A stretch of 64,000 bases of DNA from assembly GCF_002259755.1 (NCBI RefSeq), contig NZ_MWWY01000028.1, forward strand, positions 1-64,000. The letters run 5' to 3'. The DNA is from Bifidobacterium hapali. GTDB taxonomy: Bacteria > Actinomycetota > Actinomycetes > Actinomycetales > Bifidobacteriaceae. The stretch's first letter is position 1, and every line of letters begins with the position of its first letter. Below the pieces are notes generated by a model. The model was not told where the DNA came from. It saw only the letters and a list, made by a program, of their open reading frames with translations, and searched no databases. The translations under genes and the position numbers were made by a program. Shown here one piece after another: positions 37,328-45,816 of the stretch.

Positions 37328-37894
37328 ATGACTGATTGGTTGGCAGTACGCCGTGAATCAAACGATGCTTTGCCGCAGATGCTGGTGCAGGCAATCATCA
37401 TAGCTGGCGTACTATGCATCTGTGAGCTGGTCAGTGCACCAATTTATGTGCGTATGTCCGGCAATGCTTTCAACATATTGCCGTGGTTTCTTGTCGCTGA
37501 CTTGTTTGCGGTGGCCTTCACCTACACTGTTGGATTCATCCTGCTGTGGGCGGTGGAATCATTGACTGATCGATTAGACATTCCTAAAATTCTGCCGTTT
37601 GTCTATGCGTTAGCTGGCCTGATCGGATTCGCGGCTTGGGGATATGCAGTATTTCCTGCTGTAATCAATGCAATCATCGTGCCAGCTCACGGTATCGCAC
37701 TCACCAGTGCTGCCAAACTTGGTATAGGCGTTAACTGTGCCGCAGCAGGATTCGTCGCGTTTTTCTTCGGTGCGATTCTACCGAGTAGACTTGCCTCACG
37801 ACGTACCACGGTTATCGTGATCGGAGTAGTGACTGTTGCATTCGCTGTGCTCGGCGGTATTATCTATGGGCTGACGATAAGCGCACTGTCCTGA
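37328..37894 (+). CDS. Integral membrane protein of unknown function
   Basis: A 188-residue protein with about five hydrophobic segments (roughly residues 20-40, 50-78, 92-112, 125-145 and 155-180). I recognise no family motif. The start at 37328 is supported by GGAGGGAG six bases upstream. It is isolated between the toxin-antitoxin islet and the serine dehydratase gene, with base composition like the rest of the chromosome. Confidence 0.7.
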   Translation: MTDWLAVRRESNDALPQMLVQAIIIAGVLCICELVSAPIYVRMSGNAFNILPWFLVADLFAVAFTYTVGFILLWAVESLTDRLDIPKILPFVYALAGLIGFAAWGYAVFPAVINAIIVPAHGIALTSAAKLGIGVNCAAAGFVAFFFGAILPSRLASRRTTVIVIGVVTVAFAVLGGIIYGLTISALS

Positions 37895-37973
37895 TATGGA
37901 CAAACATAGAAACGTATATTGCTCAATAAAACTTACTGATAACATCACTGCATCGTCCGACATATGGACTCGC

Positions 37974-37979
37974 TATACT
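37974..37979 (+). promoter_or_regulatory. -10 hexamer of a leaderless promoter
   Basis: TATACT, close to consensus, is seven bases before the ATG of the serine dehydratase gene, with no ribosome binding site. It is one of the clearest leaderless starts in the window. Confidence 0.6.
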
Positions 37980-37986
37980 GACAGTG

Positions 37987-39444
37987 ATGTTCAGTATTCT
38001 CGATATGTTCAAAATCGGTGTCGGCCCGAGCTCATCGCATACCGTAGGCCCAATGGTCGCCGGTCAACGATTCGCCACGTCCCTTGTCTCATCCGGCGCG
38101 CTTAACCGTGTACACCGTATCCGAGTCGTACTCTATGGTTCTCTCGCGTTAACTGGACTCGGTCACGGCACGGATCATGCCATTATGGCCGGTCTCGAAG
38201 GTGGATTACCGGCAACAGTCAACACTGACCATGTACTCACCATCCGCCAAGAATGCGAAGCTAACGGCACACTTAACCTCGCCGGTACTCATCCAGTCGC
38301 CTTCGACTATGATCGCGACATTATTTTTGAACGTTGGCAACGCATGGCCGCGCACCCCAACGGCATGCGATTCCAAGCCTTTGATACTGCCAGCAACCTC
38401 GTCGACGAACAAGTCTGGTACTCCATCGGCGGCGGATTCATCCGACAAGGACACCCCGACGATCTCATGATCGGTATACACGACCGGCCGCCAGCAGGCA
38501 CCTCCTTCGCTGACCAAGATGAAAGCTCATCTACCGACTTTGGACCACACGTACCCTACAACTTCACATCAGGCGACGAACTCGTCGCACTCTGTCACAC
38601 ACACAACATATCCATCGCCGAACTCGTCTGGGCAAACGAAACTGTCACCAGATCAGCCAACGAAGTACGTGCTGACCTCATCAACGTATGGCATACTATG
38701 CACGACTGTGTCACCAACGGATGCACCAGCGAACTGGCCACACTGCCGGGTGGTCTCGACGTACCCAGACGTGCGCCCAAAATGTACGCACGACTGGCCG
38801 CCAACAGCGACGTACTCAAACGAAATCACCGACTCGACGCAGCACTCGAAGCATCAGACGCCGCATGGGTCGATCTGTTCGCGCTCGCCGTATCCGAAGA
38901 AAACGCTGGGGGAGGGCGCATTGTAACAGCACCAACGAATGGTTCAGCTGGTATTATTCCGGCTGTGCTCCAGTATTACTGGCATTTTGTTGATGCGGCT
39001 GACGAAGATGGTGTCGTCACTTTTCTTCTCACCGCTGGTGCAATCGGCTATCTGTTTAAGCGTAACGCGTCGATTTCTGGCGCTGAAGTTGGATGTCAAG
39101 GTGAAGTTGGTGTTGCCTGTTCGATGGCTGCTGCTGGCTTATGTGCGGTGATGGGTGGTAATCCGGCTCAAGTGGAAAATGCGGCTGAGATTGGCATAGA
39201 ACACAATTTGGGATTGACTTGTGACCCAGTAGGCGGACTCGTACAGATTCCGTGTATTGAGCGCAATGCAATGGCAGCGAATACGGCGATTAATGCGGTG
39301 CGTATGGCTATGCTCGGTGACGGTTCGCATATTGTCAGTCTTGACCAAGCCATCAAAACGATGAAGGATACAGGCGAAGACATGATGGCGAAATACAAGG
39401 AGACTTCTGAAGGAGGGCTCGCGGTTAATGTCGTCGAGTGCTGA
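37987..39444 (+). CDS. sdaA: L-serine ammonia-lyase, iron-sulfur dependent
   Basis: Deaminates L-serine to pyruvate and ammonia. The 485-residue protein is the single-chain form: an N-terminal beta domain beginning [23 protein letters not shown], and a C-terminal alpha domain with the catalytic region [37 protein letters not shown] and [19 protein letters not shown], whose cysteines bind the 4Fe-4S cluster. The start is set by the leaderless promoter; a GTG three bases earlier is the alternative. The first two-thirds use more C-ending codons than the last third, which may only reflect local drift. Confidence 0.94.
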   Translation: MFSILDMFKIGVGPSSSHTVGPMVAGQRFATSLVSSGALNRVHRIRVVLYGSLALTGLGHGTDHAIMAGLEGGLPATVNTDHVLTIRQECEANGTLNLAGTHPVAFDYDRDIIFERWQRMAAHPNGMRFQAFDTASNLVDEQVWYSIGGGFIRQGHPDDLMIGIHDRPPAGTSFADQDESSSTDFGPHVPYNFTSGDELVALCHTHNISIAELVWANETVTRSANEVRADLINVWHTMHDCVTNGCTSELATLPGGLDVPRRAPKMYARLAANSDVLKRNHRLDAALEASDAAWVDLFALAVSEENAGGGRIVTAPTNGSAGIIPAVLQYYWHFVDAADEDGVVTFLLTAGAIGYLFKRNASISGAEVGCQGEVGVACSMAAAGLCAVMGGNPAQVENAAEIGIEHNLGLTCDPVGGLVQIPCIERNAMAANTAINAVRMAMLGDGSHIVSLDQAIKTMKDTGEDMMAKYKETSEGGLAVNVVEC

Positions 39445-39600
39445 GTTTTTGTTGAGAGCTCAATAAGTGAGAAACTGCCTGTTTGCGTCGCGTATCGTAT
39501 GCTTTCGCGTGACATTGTGTTATGAGAATGTGAGTGCGGTTGCAAGGTCGGCGTGGCGCGGGTATTCTCATGTACATTGTGCGTCACTAAGGAGGAACAC

Positions 39601-40002
39601 ATGGCGAACATGCCCAAGGTTAACGCCGAATTCGGTGCTACGCCGTCCATCTCGTTTGACGGAGAGGCCCCAGCTGGTCTCAAAGTTGTTGAGCTAGTGG
39701 AAGGCGACGGTCCGATGGTGCGTCGCGGCGACACGGTGACTGTGAACTATCACGGTGTTGTCTGGGGCAAGACCGATCCATTCGATTCGAGCTTTGCTCG
39801 TCACCAGCCTGTCAGCTTTGGCATTGGTGTCGGTCAAGTCATCAAGGGTTGGGATCAGACTGTGCCCGGGCACAATGTTGGCTCGCGTCTGGTCGTCTCA
39901 ATCCCGCCGGAATACGGCTATGGCTCGCGGGGCGTCCCGCAGGCCGGCATCGGCGGCGGTGACACGCTCGTGTTCGTGATCGACATCATCTCGACCCGCT
40001 GA
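39601..40002 (+). CDS. FKBP-type peptidyl-prolyl cis-trans isomerase
   Basis: A 133-residue single-domain FKBP that speeds proline isomerisation during protein folding; cytoplasmic, as no signal peptide is seen. Typical features are GDTVTVNYHGVVWGKTDPFDSS, GVGQVIKGWDQTVPG, VSIPPEYGYGSRGV and GGGDTLVFVIDII. AAGGAGG lies well before the ATG. A GreA gene follows after 114 bases. Confidence 0.92.
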   Translation: MANMPKVNAEFGATPSISFDGEAPAGLKVVELVEGDGPMVRRGDTVTVNYHGVVWGKTDPFDSSFARHQPVSFGIGVGQVIKGWDQTVPGHNVGSRLVVSIPPEYGYGSRGVPQAGIGGGDTLVFVIDIISTR

Positions 40003-40116
40003 CATTCGTCTCGGATCGAATCACGCTCGATTCTCGAAGCGTGGACGCGTCGGCGCAAGTCGGCGCTTTTTTCGTACCATACACCATTGATACTATGCGT
40101 CAACTAAGGAGGAATC

Positions 40117-40596
40117 ATGGGTGAGGAGAAAGTCGTCCCGCTTACGCAGGACGCTTATGACAAGCTGAAGGATGAGCTCGCATATCGCGAAGGACAGTAC
40201 CGTGACGAGATTACCAAGCGTATTGCTGCGGCGCGTGCTGAGGGTGATCTGTCTGAAAACGGTGGTTATCAGGCTGCTCGTGAAGAGCAGAGCAAAAATG
40301 AGGGCCGCATTAACGAGCTGACGGTCAAACTGCGTAATGCAAAGATCGTGGAAGCTCCGAAGGCTGGCATTGTTGGCAATGGCTCGTTGGTGACCATCGA
40401 GCTGGCTGGTAACGAGATGACATACGTGCTGGGCGCGCGAGACATGGCTTCGGTCACCAAGTATGACGTACTCAGTGAAGAATCGCCGATTGGCAAAGCT
40501 ATTATGGGTGCCAAGGCTGGGGATACGGTCAGCTATCAGGCGCCGAACGGCCGCACGATTAGCGTAACTGTTAAGGATGCGAAGCCACTCGAGTAG
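40117..40596 (+). CDS. greA: Transcription elongation factor GreA
   Basis: Rescues backtracked RNA polymerase by stimulating cleavage of the nascent RNA. The 159 residues comprise the N-terminal coiled coil, with the acidic tip residues in ARAEGDLSENGGY, and the C-terminal FKBP-like domain ending SPIGKAIMGAKAGDTVSYQAPNGRTISVTV. An AAGGAGG sequence precedes the ATG by six bases. Confidence 0.95.
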   Translation: MGEEKVVPLTQDAYDKLKDELAYREGQYRDEITKRIAAARAEGDLSENGGYQAAREEQSKNEGRINELTVKLRNAKIVEAPKAGIVGNGSLVTIELAGNEMTYVLGARDMASVTKYDVLSEESPIGKAIMGAKAGDTVSYQAPNGRTISVTVKDAKPLE

Positions 40597-40617
40597 TGAG
40601 CTTGTTTAAACGAAAAT

Positions 40618-40638
40618 GGCTCTCCTGACAAGGGGAGC
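40618..40638 (+). terminator. Hairpin after greA, sharing sequence with the dispersed repeat
   Basis: GGCTCTCC pairs with GGGGAGCC (one wobble) around TGACA. No T-run follows. Read on the minus strand, GCTCCCCTTGTCAG is identical to the first 14 bases of the repeat at 32270. Confidence 0.45.
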
Positions 40639-40696
40639 CTAGACATCTGAGAGCCTGTGTGTGGCATGTGTCGGTTTTCTTATCAATAGGACTGAG

Positions 40697-41602
40697 TTAC
40701 TGCCACAGTGAGACGATCACCATATAGATCGCGACCATATGGCATGCGTATCCGGCGACAGTACCGGTATGGAAAATCTCGTGGAAGCCAAACACGCGTG
40801 GCCACGGGTCTGGCTTGCGTAAGCCGTACACAATTGCGCCCGCGATATAGCATGCGCCTCCGGAGCCGAGTAGAATCACCACGGCAGGTCCTGCATAAGG
40901 TGACGTCCAGAACAAGCTCATGAACGCTACTCCAGACACGCCAAACACGATGTATACGATGACATACAACCAGCGCGGCGCGCCAATCCAGATCACATGA
41001 ATGATCAGTGCGACAAGCGTGCATGACCACATGCCGATGATAATAGCGTTACGCCAGCGTGGCTCGAGTGCAAACGATACTGGCGTGTAGGTGCCGGCGA
41101 TGAGCAGGAAAATGTTCATATGATCAATACGGCGCAGTACGTCGGTGACGCGCGGCGACCAGTCACCTAAATGGTAGGCGGCTGAGTTGGTGAACAAAAC
41201 CAGCGAACACGTCATGAACACAGCGCATGCCCATTTAAGCCCTGCGCCTTGTGCAAGACAAATGAGCACGATGCCAGCTGCCAGTGCGAGCGGTGCGGCA
41301 ACGGCGTGAATCCATCCGCGCAGCATTGGCTTCGGGCGACCATGTACGTCAAGTCTGATTTTGCGTTCGACTTCAGCGGGGGAGATGCCTTCGAGCCGTG
41401 CGGCACGGGTTTCTGCTTTAGCAATTACAGATAAGGCATGTTCGTCGGCGCGGCGGCGGATACGTTCCGCTTTAGCTTTTGCGCGGATGCGTACTGCGTC
41501 TGCTTTGGCTTGTAGCGCTGCTTCGCGTGCACGGGTTGCAGCATCGCGTGCTGCTGTTATGGCCGCCTGTTTACGTGCGACTTCTTCTTTGGAGACTGTC
41601 AT
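40697..41602 (-). CDS. Hemolysin III/PAQR family membrane protein with coiled-coil N-terminus
   Basis: A 301-residue protein. The last 210 residues are a seven-helix hemolysin III-type domain with the conserved histidines and aspartate (AAYHLGDW, RRIDHMNIFLLIAGTYTP, FHEIFHTGTVAGYACH), which bind zinc in the PAQR family. The physiological role in bacteria is unclear. The first 85 residues are a charged Ala/Arg/Lys-rich helix, probably a cytoplasmic coiled coil, not found in the usual 215-residue forms. The start at 41602 is fixed by GGGGAGGAG four bases upstream. It is divergent from the sensor kinase gene, with a strong inverted repeat between. Confidence 0.83.
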   Translation of the reverse strand: MTVSKEEVARKQAAITAARDAATRAREAALQAKADAVRIRAKAKAERIRRRADEHALSVIAKAETRAARLEGISPAEVERKIRLDVHGRPKPMLRGWIHAVAAPLALAAGIVLICLAQGAGLKWACAVFMTCSLVLFTNSAAYHLGDWSPRVTDVLRRIDHMNIFLLIAGTYTPVSFALEPRWRNAIIIGMWSCTLVALIIHVIWIGAPRWLYVIVYIVFGVSGVAFMSLFWTSPYAGPAVVILLGSGGACYIAGAIVYGLRKPDPWPRVFGFHEIFHTGTVAGYACHMVAIYMVIVSLWQ

Positions 41603-41665
41603 TTTGCTCCTCCCCGTTGCTTGATTGTGGATCATTACTGTACGTAATTACTCACTATCATAACC

Positions 41666-41692
41666 TACGTTACCGTAACCTACGGTAACGTA
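41666..41692 (+). promoter_or_regulatory. Perfect 27-base inverted repeat, probable operator
   Basis: TACGTTACCGTA and TACGGTAACGTA are exact inverse complements separated by ACC. The same block can be read as a direct repeat of AACCTACG(T/G)TA. It lies 64 bases before the hemolysin III start and about 120 bases before the kinase start. The form and length resemble TetR-family operators of actinobacteria, but no regulator gene is adjacent. Confidence 0.6.
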
Positions 41693-41796
41693 ATAATCGT
41701 TTTTGTCAAGAAATGCTGATGGTAATCGTTATTCATCGTCATATTAACTGGACTACAGATTGTCACAACAGTGTGCAGTCACGGCGTGGTATTGCG

Positions 41797-41802
41797 TATG
41801 AT
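41797..41802 (+). promoter_or_regulatory. -10 hexamer of a leaderless promoter
   Basis: TATGAT is seven bases before the ATG at 41810 with no ribosome binding site. It supports this start for the sensor kinase over an in-frame GTG or ATG further upstream. Confidence 0.55.
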
Positions 41803-41809
41803 GGACCGT

Positions 41810-43297
41810 ATGGCAGATTTTACCCAAGTACTTGCGACCCGACCCGATTTCGATGACACGGACCGCGAATGGCTTCATCATCTGGTAGCCGACTGGCAGG
41901 TCATTGCTGACCTCAGTTTCGCTGACTTGCTACTCATTTTGCAAAATGGTAACGGAGACTATGTGGTAGCAGAACAATGTCGTCCATCTACAGTGGCAAC
42001 ACTGCGAACTGAAGATGTAGTTGGAAAGCCCGTTCCTGCAGACATGGTCGGCGAGCTGGATGCAGCGATGCGTTCGGCCGTGGTCTTTCGTTCTACAGTG
42101 CTGCGTAATGTCGGCAAATCCACAGTGTGCAACGTGTACGCGCCAGTGCATCACAATGGCAAGACACTTGGTCTCGTTGTGCGCGAAACCAATATGGCAA
42201 CACGCGAGTCCAACGGTCGTAACGAATCAGAAAGCATCAACGCTGGTAAGCAGCTGTACGAGATGATTCCGCGAGGCCAGTTCCCATATATGGATTCCGT
42301 GATGAGTCAACGGCATAACGCGCGCGTAGCCGACGGTTTCATCGTGCTCACTGACGATGGTGTGGTACGTTATGCCTCGCCTAACGCGATTAGCTGTTTC
42401 CGTCGTCTTGGATCACTCGACCCGATGCAAGGCAAGCTCTTGAGCGAGGTTGGTACTCAATTACTTCATGAGAACGATCCGCTGCCTGAATCGCTACCTC
42501 TGGTATTAAGCGGTAAAGCGGCTGTTGACTCCGAGCTCAACGCTAACAACTCTGCTGTATCCATGCGCTCTATGCCGTTGTATGATACGAACGGACGTAC
42601 CGGTGCGATTATCCTCTGTCGTGACGTCACTGAGCTGCGTCGTCGTGAACAGGAATTGCAGACTAAGAATGCGACCATCTCGGAAATTCATCATCGTGTC
42701 AAGAATAATCTGCAAGCAGTCTCTGCACTGCTGCGATTGCAGGCGCGCAAAACCAAGTCTGAGGAAGTCAAGAAAGAACTGGAAGAGGCACAGCGACGCG
42801 TGCAAACCATCGCAATGGTGCATGAAGGGTTAAGCCAAACTGCTGACGAAATCGTCGACTTCGACAAGGTGATTTCCAACCTGCTGAAGATGAGCGTTGA
42901 TCTGGCAACAATGCGCGATCAGCATATCAACATCGAGTATGTTGGCCAGTTTGGTATGATGCCGGCACAGGATGCTACCCCGTTGTCACTGGTGTTGACT
43001 GAGTTGATTACTAACGCGGTCGAGCATGGTTTTGAGGGACGTAAAGAAGGTCACATCGTCATTTCTGTAGGCCGTTCCGGTGCCAACCTCAATGTAGTTG
43101 TAGAAGATGACGGTTCAGGACTTGCGACCGAGGAAAGCCACGGCATGGCACGTTCGTCTGGCTCTGGACTGGGCACGCAGATCATCAACACGTTTGTGAC
43201 CAACGATTTTGGCGGTTCCGTACGATGGGAGCCGCGTCGCGAAGGTGGCACGCGTGTGGTGCTCGAGATGAAGCTGCGTGCAGCACAGGAAGAATAG
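41810..43297 (+). CDS. PdtaS-like sensor histidine kinase
   Basis: A 495-residue cytoplasmic kinase with no membrane segment. In order: a GAF-like N-terminal domain (VADWQVIADLSFADLLLIL is close to the mycobacterial PdtaS start), a PAS domain (about 175-285), a HisKA_2 dimerisation domain with the phospho-accepting His in EIHHRVKNNLQAVSALLRLQ, and an HWE/HATPase domain (TELITNAVEHGF, EDDGSGL, GSGLGTQIINTFV). PdtaS signals to the RNA-binding ANTAR protein PdtaR, which acts by antitermination. No PdtaR gene is adjacent here. A bidirectional terminator follows. Confidence 0.9.
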   Translation: MADFTQVLATRPDFDDTDREWLHHLVADWQVIADLSFADLLLILQNGNGDYVVAEQCRPSTVATLRTEDVVGKPVPADMVGELDAAMRSAVVFRSTVLRNVGKSTVCNVYAPVHHNGKTLGLVVRETNMATRESNGRNESESINAGKQLYEMIPRGQFPYMDSVMSQRHNARVADGFIVLTDDGVVRYASPNAISCFRRLGSLDPMQGKLLSEVGTQLLHENDPLPESLPLVLSGKAAVDSELNANNSAVSMRSMPLYDTNGRTGAIILCRDVTELRRREQELQTKNATISEIHHRVKNNLQAVSALLRLQARKTKSEEVKKELEEAQRRVQTIAMVHEGLSQTADEIVDFDKVISNLLKMSVDLATMRDQHINIEYVGQFGMMPAQDATPLSLVLTELITNAVEHGFEGRKEGHIVISVGRSGANLNVVVEDDGSGLATEESHGMARSSGSGLGTQIINTFVTNDFGGSVRWEPRREGGTRVVLEMKLRAAQEE

Positions 43298-43327
43298 TAT
43301 TCTGGGTATTTTCGAATGAGATGTAAG

Positions 43328-43360
43328 AAGCCCCGCAATCGTAGATGGATTGCGGGGCTT
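43328..43360 (+). terminator. Bidirectional terminator
   Basis: AAGCCCCGCAATC and GATTGCGGGGCTT form a perfect 13-base-pair stem with a seven-base loop, with GTTTAA after it. It lies between the convergent kinase and whiB genes and can serve both. Confidence 0.88.
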
Positions 43361-43387
43361 GTTTAACGGTTATAGCCGTATGAATGA

Positions 43388-43663
43388 TCAGAGATTCTGC
43401 AGCGCCTGCGAACGACGAGCGCGCATCGCGCGACGCTTCAAAGCACGACGCTCATCTTCGCTTAAACCACCCCATACGCCGTAATCTTGATTCGTATCCA
43501 ACGCGCACTTCAAGCACGCGTCAATCACCTTGCAAGTACGGCAGACAGCCTTAGCATCCTCAATCTGCCGAAATGCTTGCCCAGTGTTGCCTACTGGAAA
43601 GAACAACTCTGGATCTTTGTCACGGCACGCCGCCTTGGCACGCCAGTCATAAGCACTGCTCAT
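43388..43663 (-). CDS. WhiB-family iron-sulfur transcription regulator
   Basis: A 91-residue WhiB-like protein. Four cysteines in the family spacing bind a 4Fe-4S cluster: AACRD, then AVCRTC and ACLKCAL. The G(V/I)WGG turn (YGVWGGLSEDERR) and a basic tail (ALKRRAMRARRSQ) follow. It resembles WhiB1/WblE more than WhiB2, but the subfamily call is tentative. AAGGAAGG precedes the ATG. Its terminator is shared with the convergent sensor kinase gene. Confidence 0.92.
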   Translation of the reverse strand: MSSAYDWRAKAACRDKDPELFFPVGNTGQAFRQIEDAKAVCRTCKVIDACLKCALDTNQDYGVWGGLSEDERRALKRRAMRARRSQALQNL

Positions 43664-43739
43664 CGTCTCGCCTTCCTTGAGGCCCCCGCGGGCCCATAAT
43701 GAAATCCACTACACAGGTAACCACGAAACTGTCGACTTT

Positions 43740-45623
43740 TCAAGAGGATTCGCTCACGGATTGTAAAACAATGCATTGTACTGGCATAGCATGCCCCCGT
43801 TCTACCAATACAGCGCGTCCGGGAATATCGGCATCCGTCGCAGCGAATCGGGCAAGTATTTCGGCTGGTATGCCATCCATAAGGTCAACAGAGCGGTCAC
43901 CAGTGGGGAACACAATGCGTGTCGTACCATGTTCAGGAACACGTACATAGCGTGACGAAGTAACCGTAAACACCACAGTGACACGTGGATCATGCAATGC
44001 TTGACTGAATTCAGCACACAGCGCATCACTGCTTAACGGGTCAAGTAACTCATCGGCATCATCCACAAGCCATATGGTGCGCGGATACGGTGGGGGAGCA
44101 GTATTAGTGACATTCACTGTAATCGATACTGACTGGCGAACATTCTCAACAGTCATGCCACGTACACTGCGATACGCGTGTCGCAATCGTATGCCAGGCA
44201 TCGAGCGCAACATAGCGGCGATCGTTGCCAACACCGTTGTACGACCACGACCATGCTGTCCGATAATGGCAATATTGCCACGCAAGAGCAGCCGCGTCAG
44301 ATTCACGTTCACACCATCATCACCGAGAGCAAACGGCACACGTATATCCGCATCATTCGCATGAACTGCATTCTTGCGATCATCGCTAGTCAACGCAATT
44401 ACATCTGCTGCCTCTAGACGCGCAATCTTCGGCAGTGGTGGGCTGAACAAGCGTTGCTGAGAGGGAAATCCACAGAAGTGTTGCGCTGAACATACAGCAT
44501 CAACTAACGCATCCATGTCACGAGTCTGCGCACATATAAACGGTGACATGGTTTCACCATCAGCACAATACGCAGCACCTGGCAATGATGGACTAATACC
44601 AGCTGCAGCCGTCGAACCCAACAATTCTGACGATTGCATCGAATCTCGCACACGCAAGCAAATATTGACAGCAATATTCGCCTTCATATCAGCACTGATT
44701 TGTCCCGCAGGATTTTGCGTACACGCCACCAAATGCATACCAAGCGAACGTCCAAGCGACGCAATACGCACCAAACGATCAACATAATCCGGCAGCTGAC
44801 TGCGCAACGCATGAAACTCGTCAACCATAATAATCAGCCGAGGCGGCGGCTCAGCCAAATACCGCACATCACCACAACGATGCTCAGCCACGATACGCTC
44901 ACGACGTTGAAGTTCCGCTTCAAGAGCATGCAAAGCGCGAGTTGCATGAGCAAGATCAAGATCACACACATTGCCCACCACATGCGGCAAACGTGCCAAC
45001 TGATCAAACGCAGCACCACCCTTAAAATCAAGAAACACAAAATTCAACCTAGTCGGCGGATTACGGCACGCCAAGGCAATACACCACGTCTGCAACAGCA
45101 CTGACTTGCCAGAACCAGTCGTACCAGCAACCATTGCATGCGGTCCATGACGGGCTAGATCAAGCCGGAATACATCAGATACTCCCATACCGAGTGCTAC
45201 ATCAAGACTTGGCTTGTGCAGCCACATGCGCACGATATGCCGCCAACGTAGCGGTTCAACACTGATCGGAGGCAAGGCAAGCGTCTGCCATGATGGGCAA
45301 TCAATAGCAGTGAAAATTTGAGCACTGTCCTTCTCAGATACTGTATCCGCTGAGTTATAACTCGTATCTACAGTGTTGATCTGTCCTGACTCATCAATAC
45401 CGCCTGTAGTGTTCGATGCACGCACAGCCATGAGTGCAGCCGATGCTGCACACCCAATCAAACCGGGAACGACCATCATCGCAAACATCCATCGACGCTC
45501 AACCAGCATAGCCACCAACATGATGAATTGGGCAGCAATCGGTGCGGCCGCAGCTATTATCGCTAATCGGTCGTGAACGCGCCGACGTTGCTGTTTCGGC
45601 ACCAAACGTTTCGCCATACCCAT
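43740..45623 (-). CDS. FtsK/SpoIIIE-domain ATPase, EccC-like
   Basis: A 627-residue membrane ATPase. Two hydrophobic segments lie near the N-terminus (about residues 20-75). The first FtsK/SpoIIIE domain is intact: Walker A AGTTGSGKSVLL, LDFKGG, and IIMVDEF as Walker B. The second is degenerate: its Walker A reads GQHGRGRTT, with Arg for the essential Lys, while VDDADELLD remains. Tandem domains with degenerate partners are typical of EccC-type motors of type VII secretion. No WXG100 substrate or other secretion gene is in this window, so a stand-alone role or a DNA pump remains possible. The start is uncertain (ATG 45623 or 45617, GTG 45632 or TTG 45659). Confidence 0.78.
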   Translation of the reverse strand: MGMAKRLVPKQQRRRVHDRLAIIAAAAPIAAQFIMLVAMLVERRWMFAMMVVPGLIGCAASAALMAVRASNTTGGIDESGQINTVDTSYNSADTVSEKDSAQIFTAIDCPSWQTLALPPISVEPLRWRHIVRMWLHKPSLDVALGMGVSDVFRLDLARHGPHAMVAGTTGSGKSVLLQTWCIALACRNPPTRLNFVFLDFKGGAAFDQLARLPHVVGNVCDLDLAHATRALHALEAELQRRERIVAEHRCGDVRYLAEPPPRLIIMVDEFHALRSQLPDYVDRLVRIASLGRSLGMHLVACTQNPAGQISADMKANIAVNICLRVRDSMQSSELLGSTAAAGISPSLPGAAYCADGETMSPFICAQTRDMDALVDAVCSAQHFCGFPSQQRLFSPPLPKIARLEAADVIALTSDDRKNAVHANDADIRVPFALGDDGVNVNLTRLLLRGNIAIIGQHGRGRTTVLATIAAMLRSMPGIRLRHAYRSVRGMTVENVRQSVSITVNVTNTAPPPYPRTIWLVDDADELLDPLSSDALCAEFSQALHDPRVTVVFTVTSSRYVRVPEHGTTRIVFPTGDRSVDLMDGIPAEILARFAATDADIPGRAVLVERGHAMPVQCIVLQSVSESS

Positions 45624-45693
45624 ACCTGCCACTGTGCAGGCTCGAATGACGTTACACAAGCGAAAACGAGGTATGTGGTCGAACGGTTTTCAC

Positions 45694-45741
45694 ACGGCGT
45701 GTCGCCTTATGAGACAACAGTTTGCGCTCGCGACACGCCGT
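45694..45741 (-). other. Long-loop hairpin between the LCP and FtsK-like genes
   Basis: ACGGCGTGTCGC and GCGACACGCCGT are perfect 12-base arms around a 24-base loop. It lies downstream of the LCP gene and before the ATPase gene on the minus strand. It has no T-tract, so it may be a weak terminator, a processing site or an operator. Confidence 0.4.
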
Positions 45742-45816
45742 AAAACGAATTTACGCAGGATAAGAGCTTCTAGTGTCTCGCGTCATGAATTCGTGAGCAA
45801 AGTAATGACTCGCAGG

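Noticed and set aside
39965..40080. Terminator between the FKBP and greA genes
   Set aside because: The GTCGGCGC repeat before the T-run is direct, not inverted; the only stem (AAGCG/CGCTT) is short with a long loop.
43681..43695. GC-rich near-palindrome GGCCCCCGCGGGCCC upstream of whiB
   Set aside because: The stem is only five base pairs and has no repeat elsewhere; too weak to call an operator.
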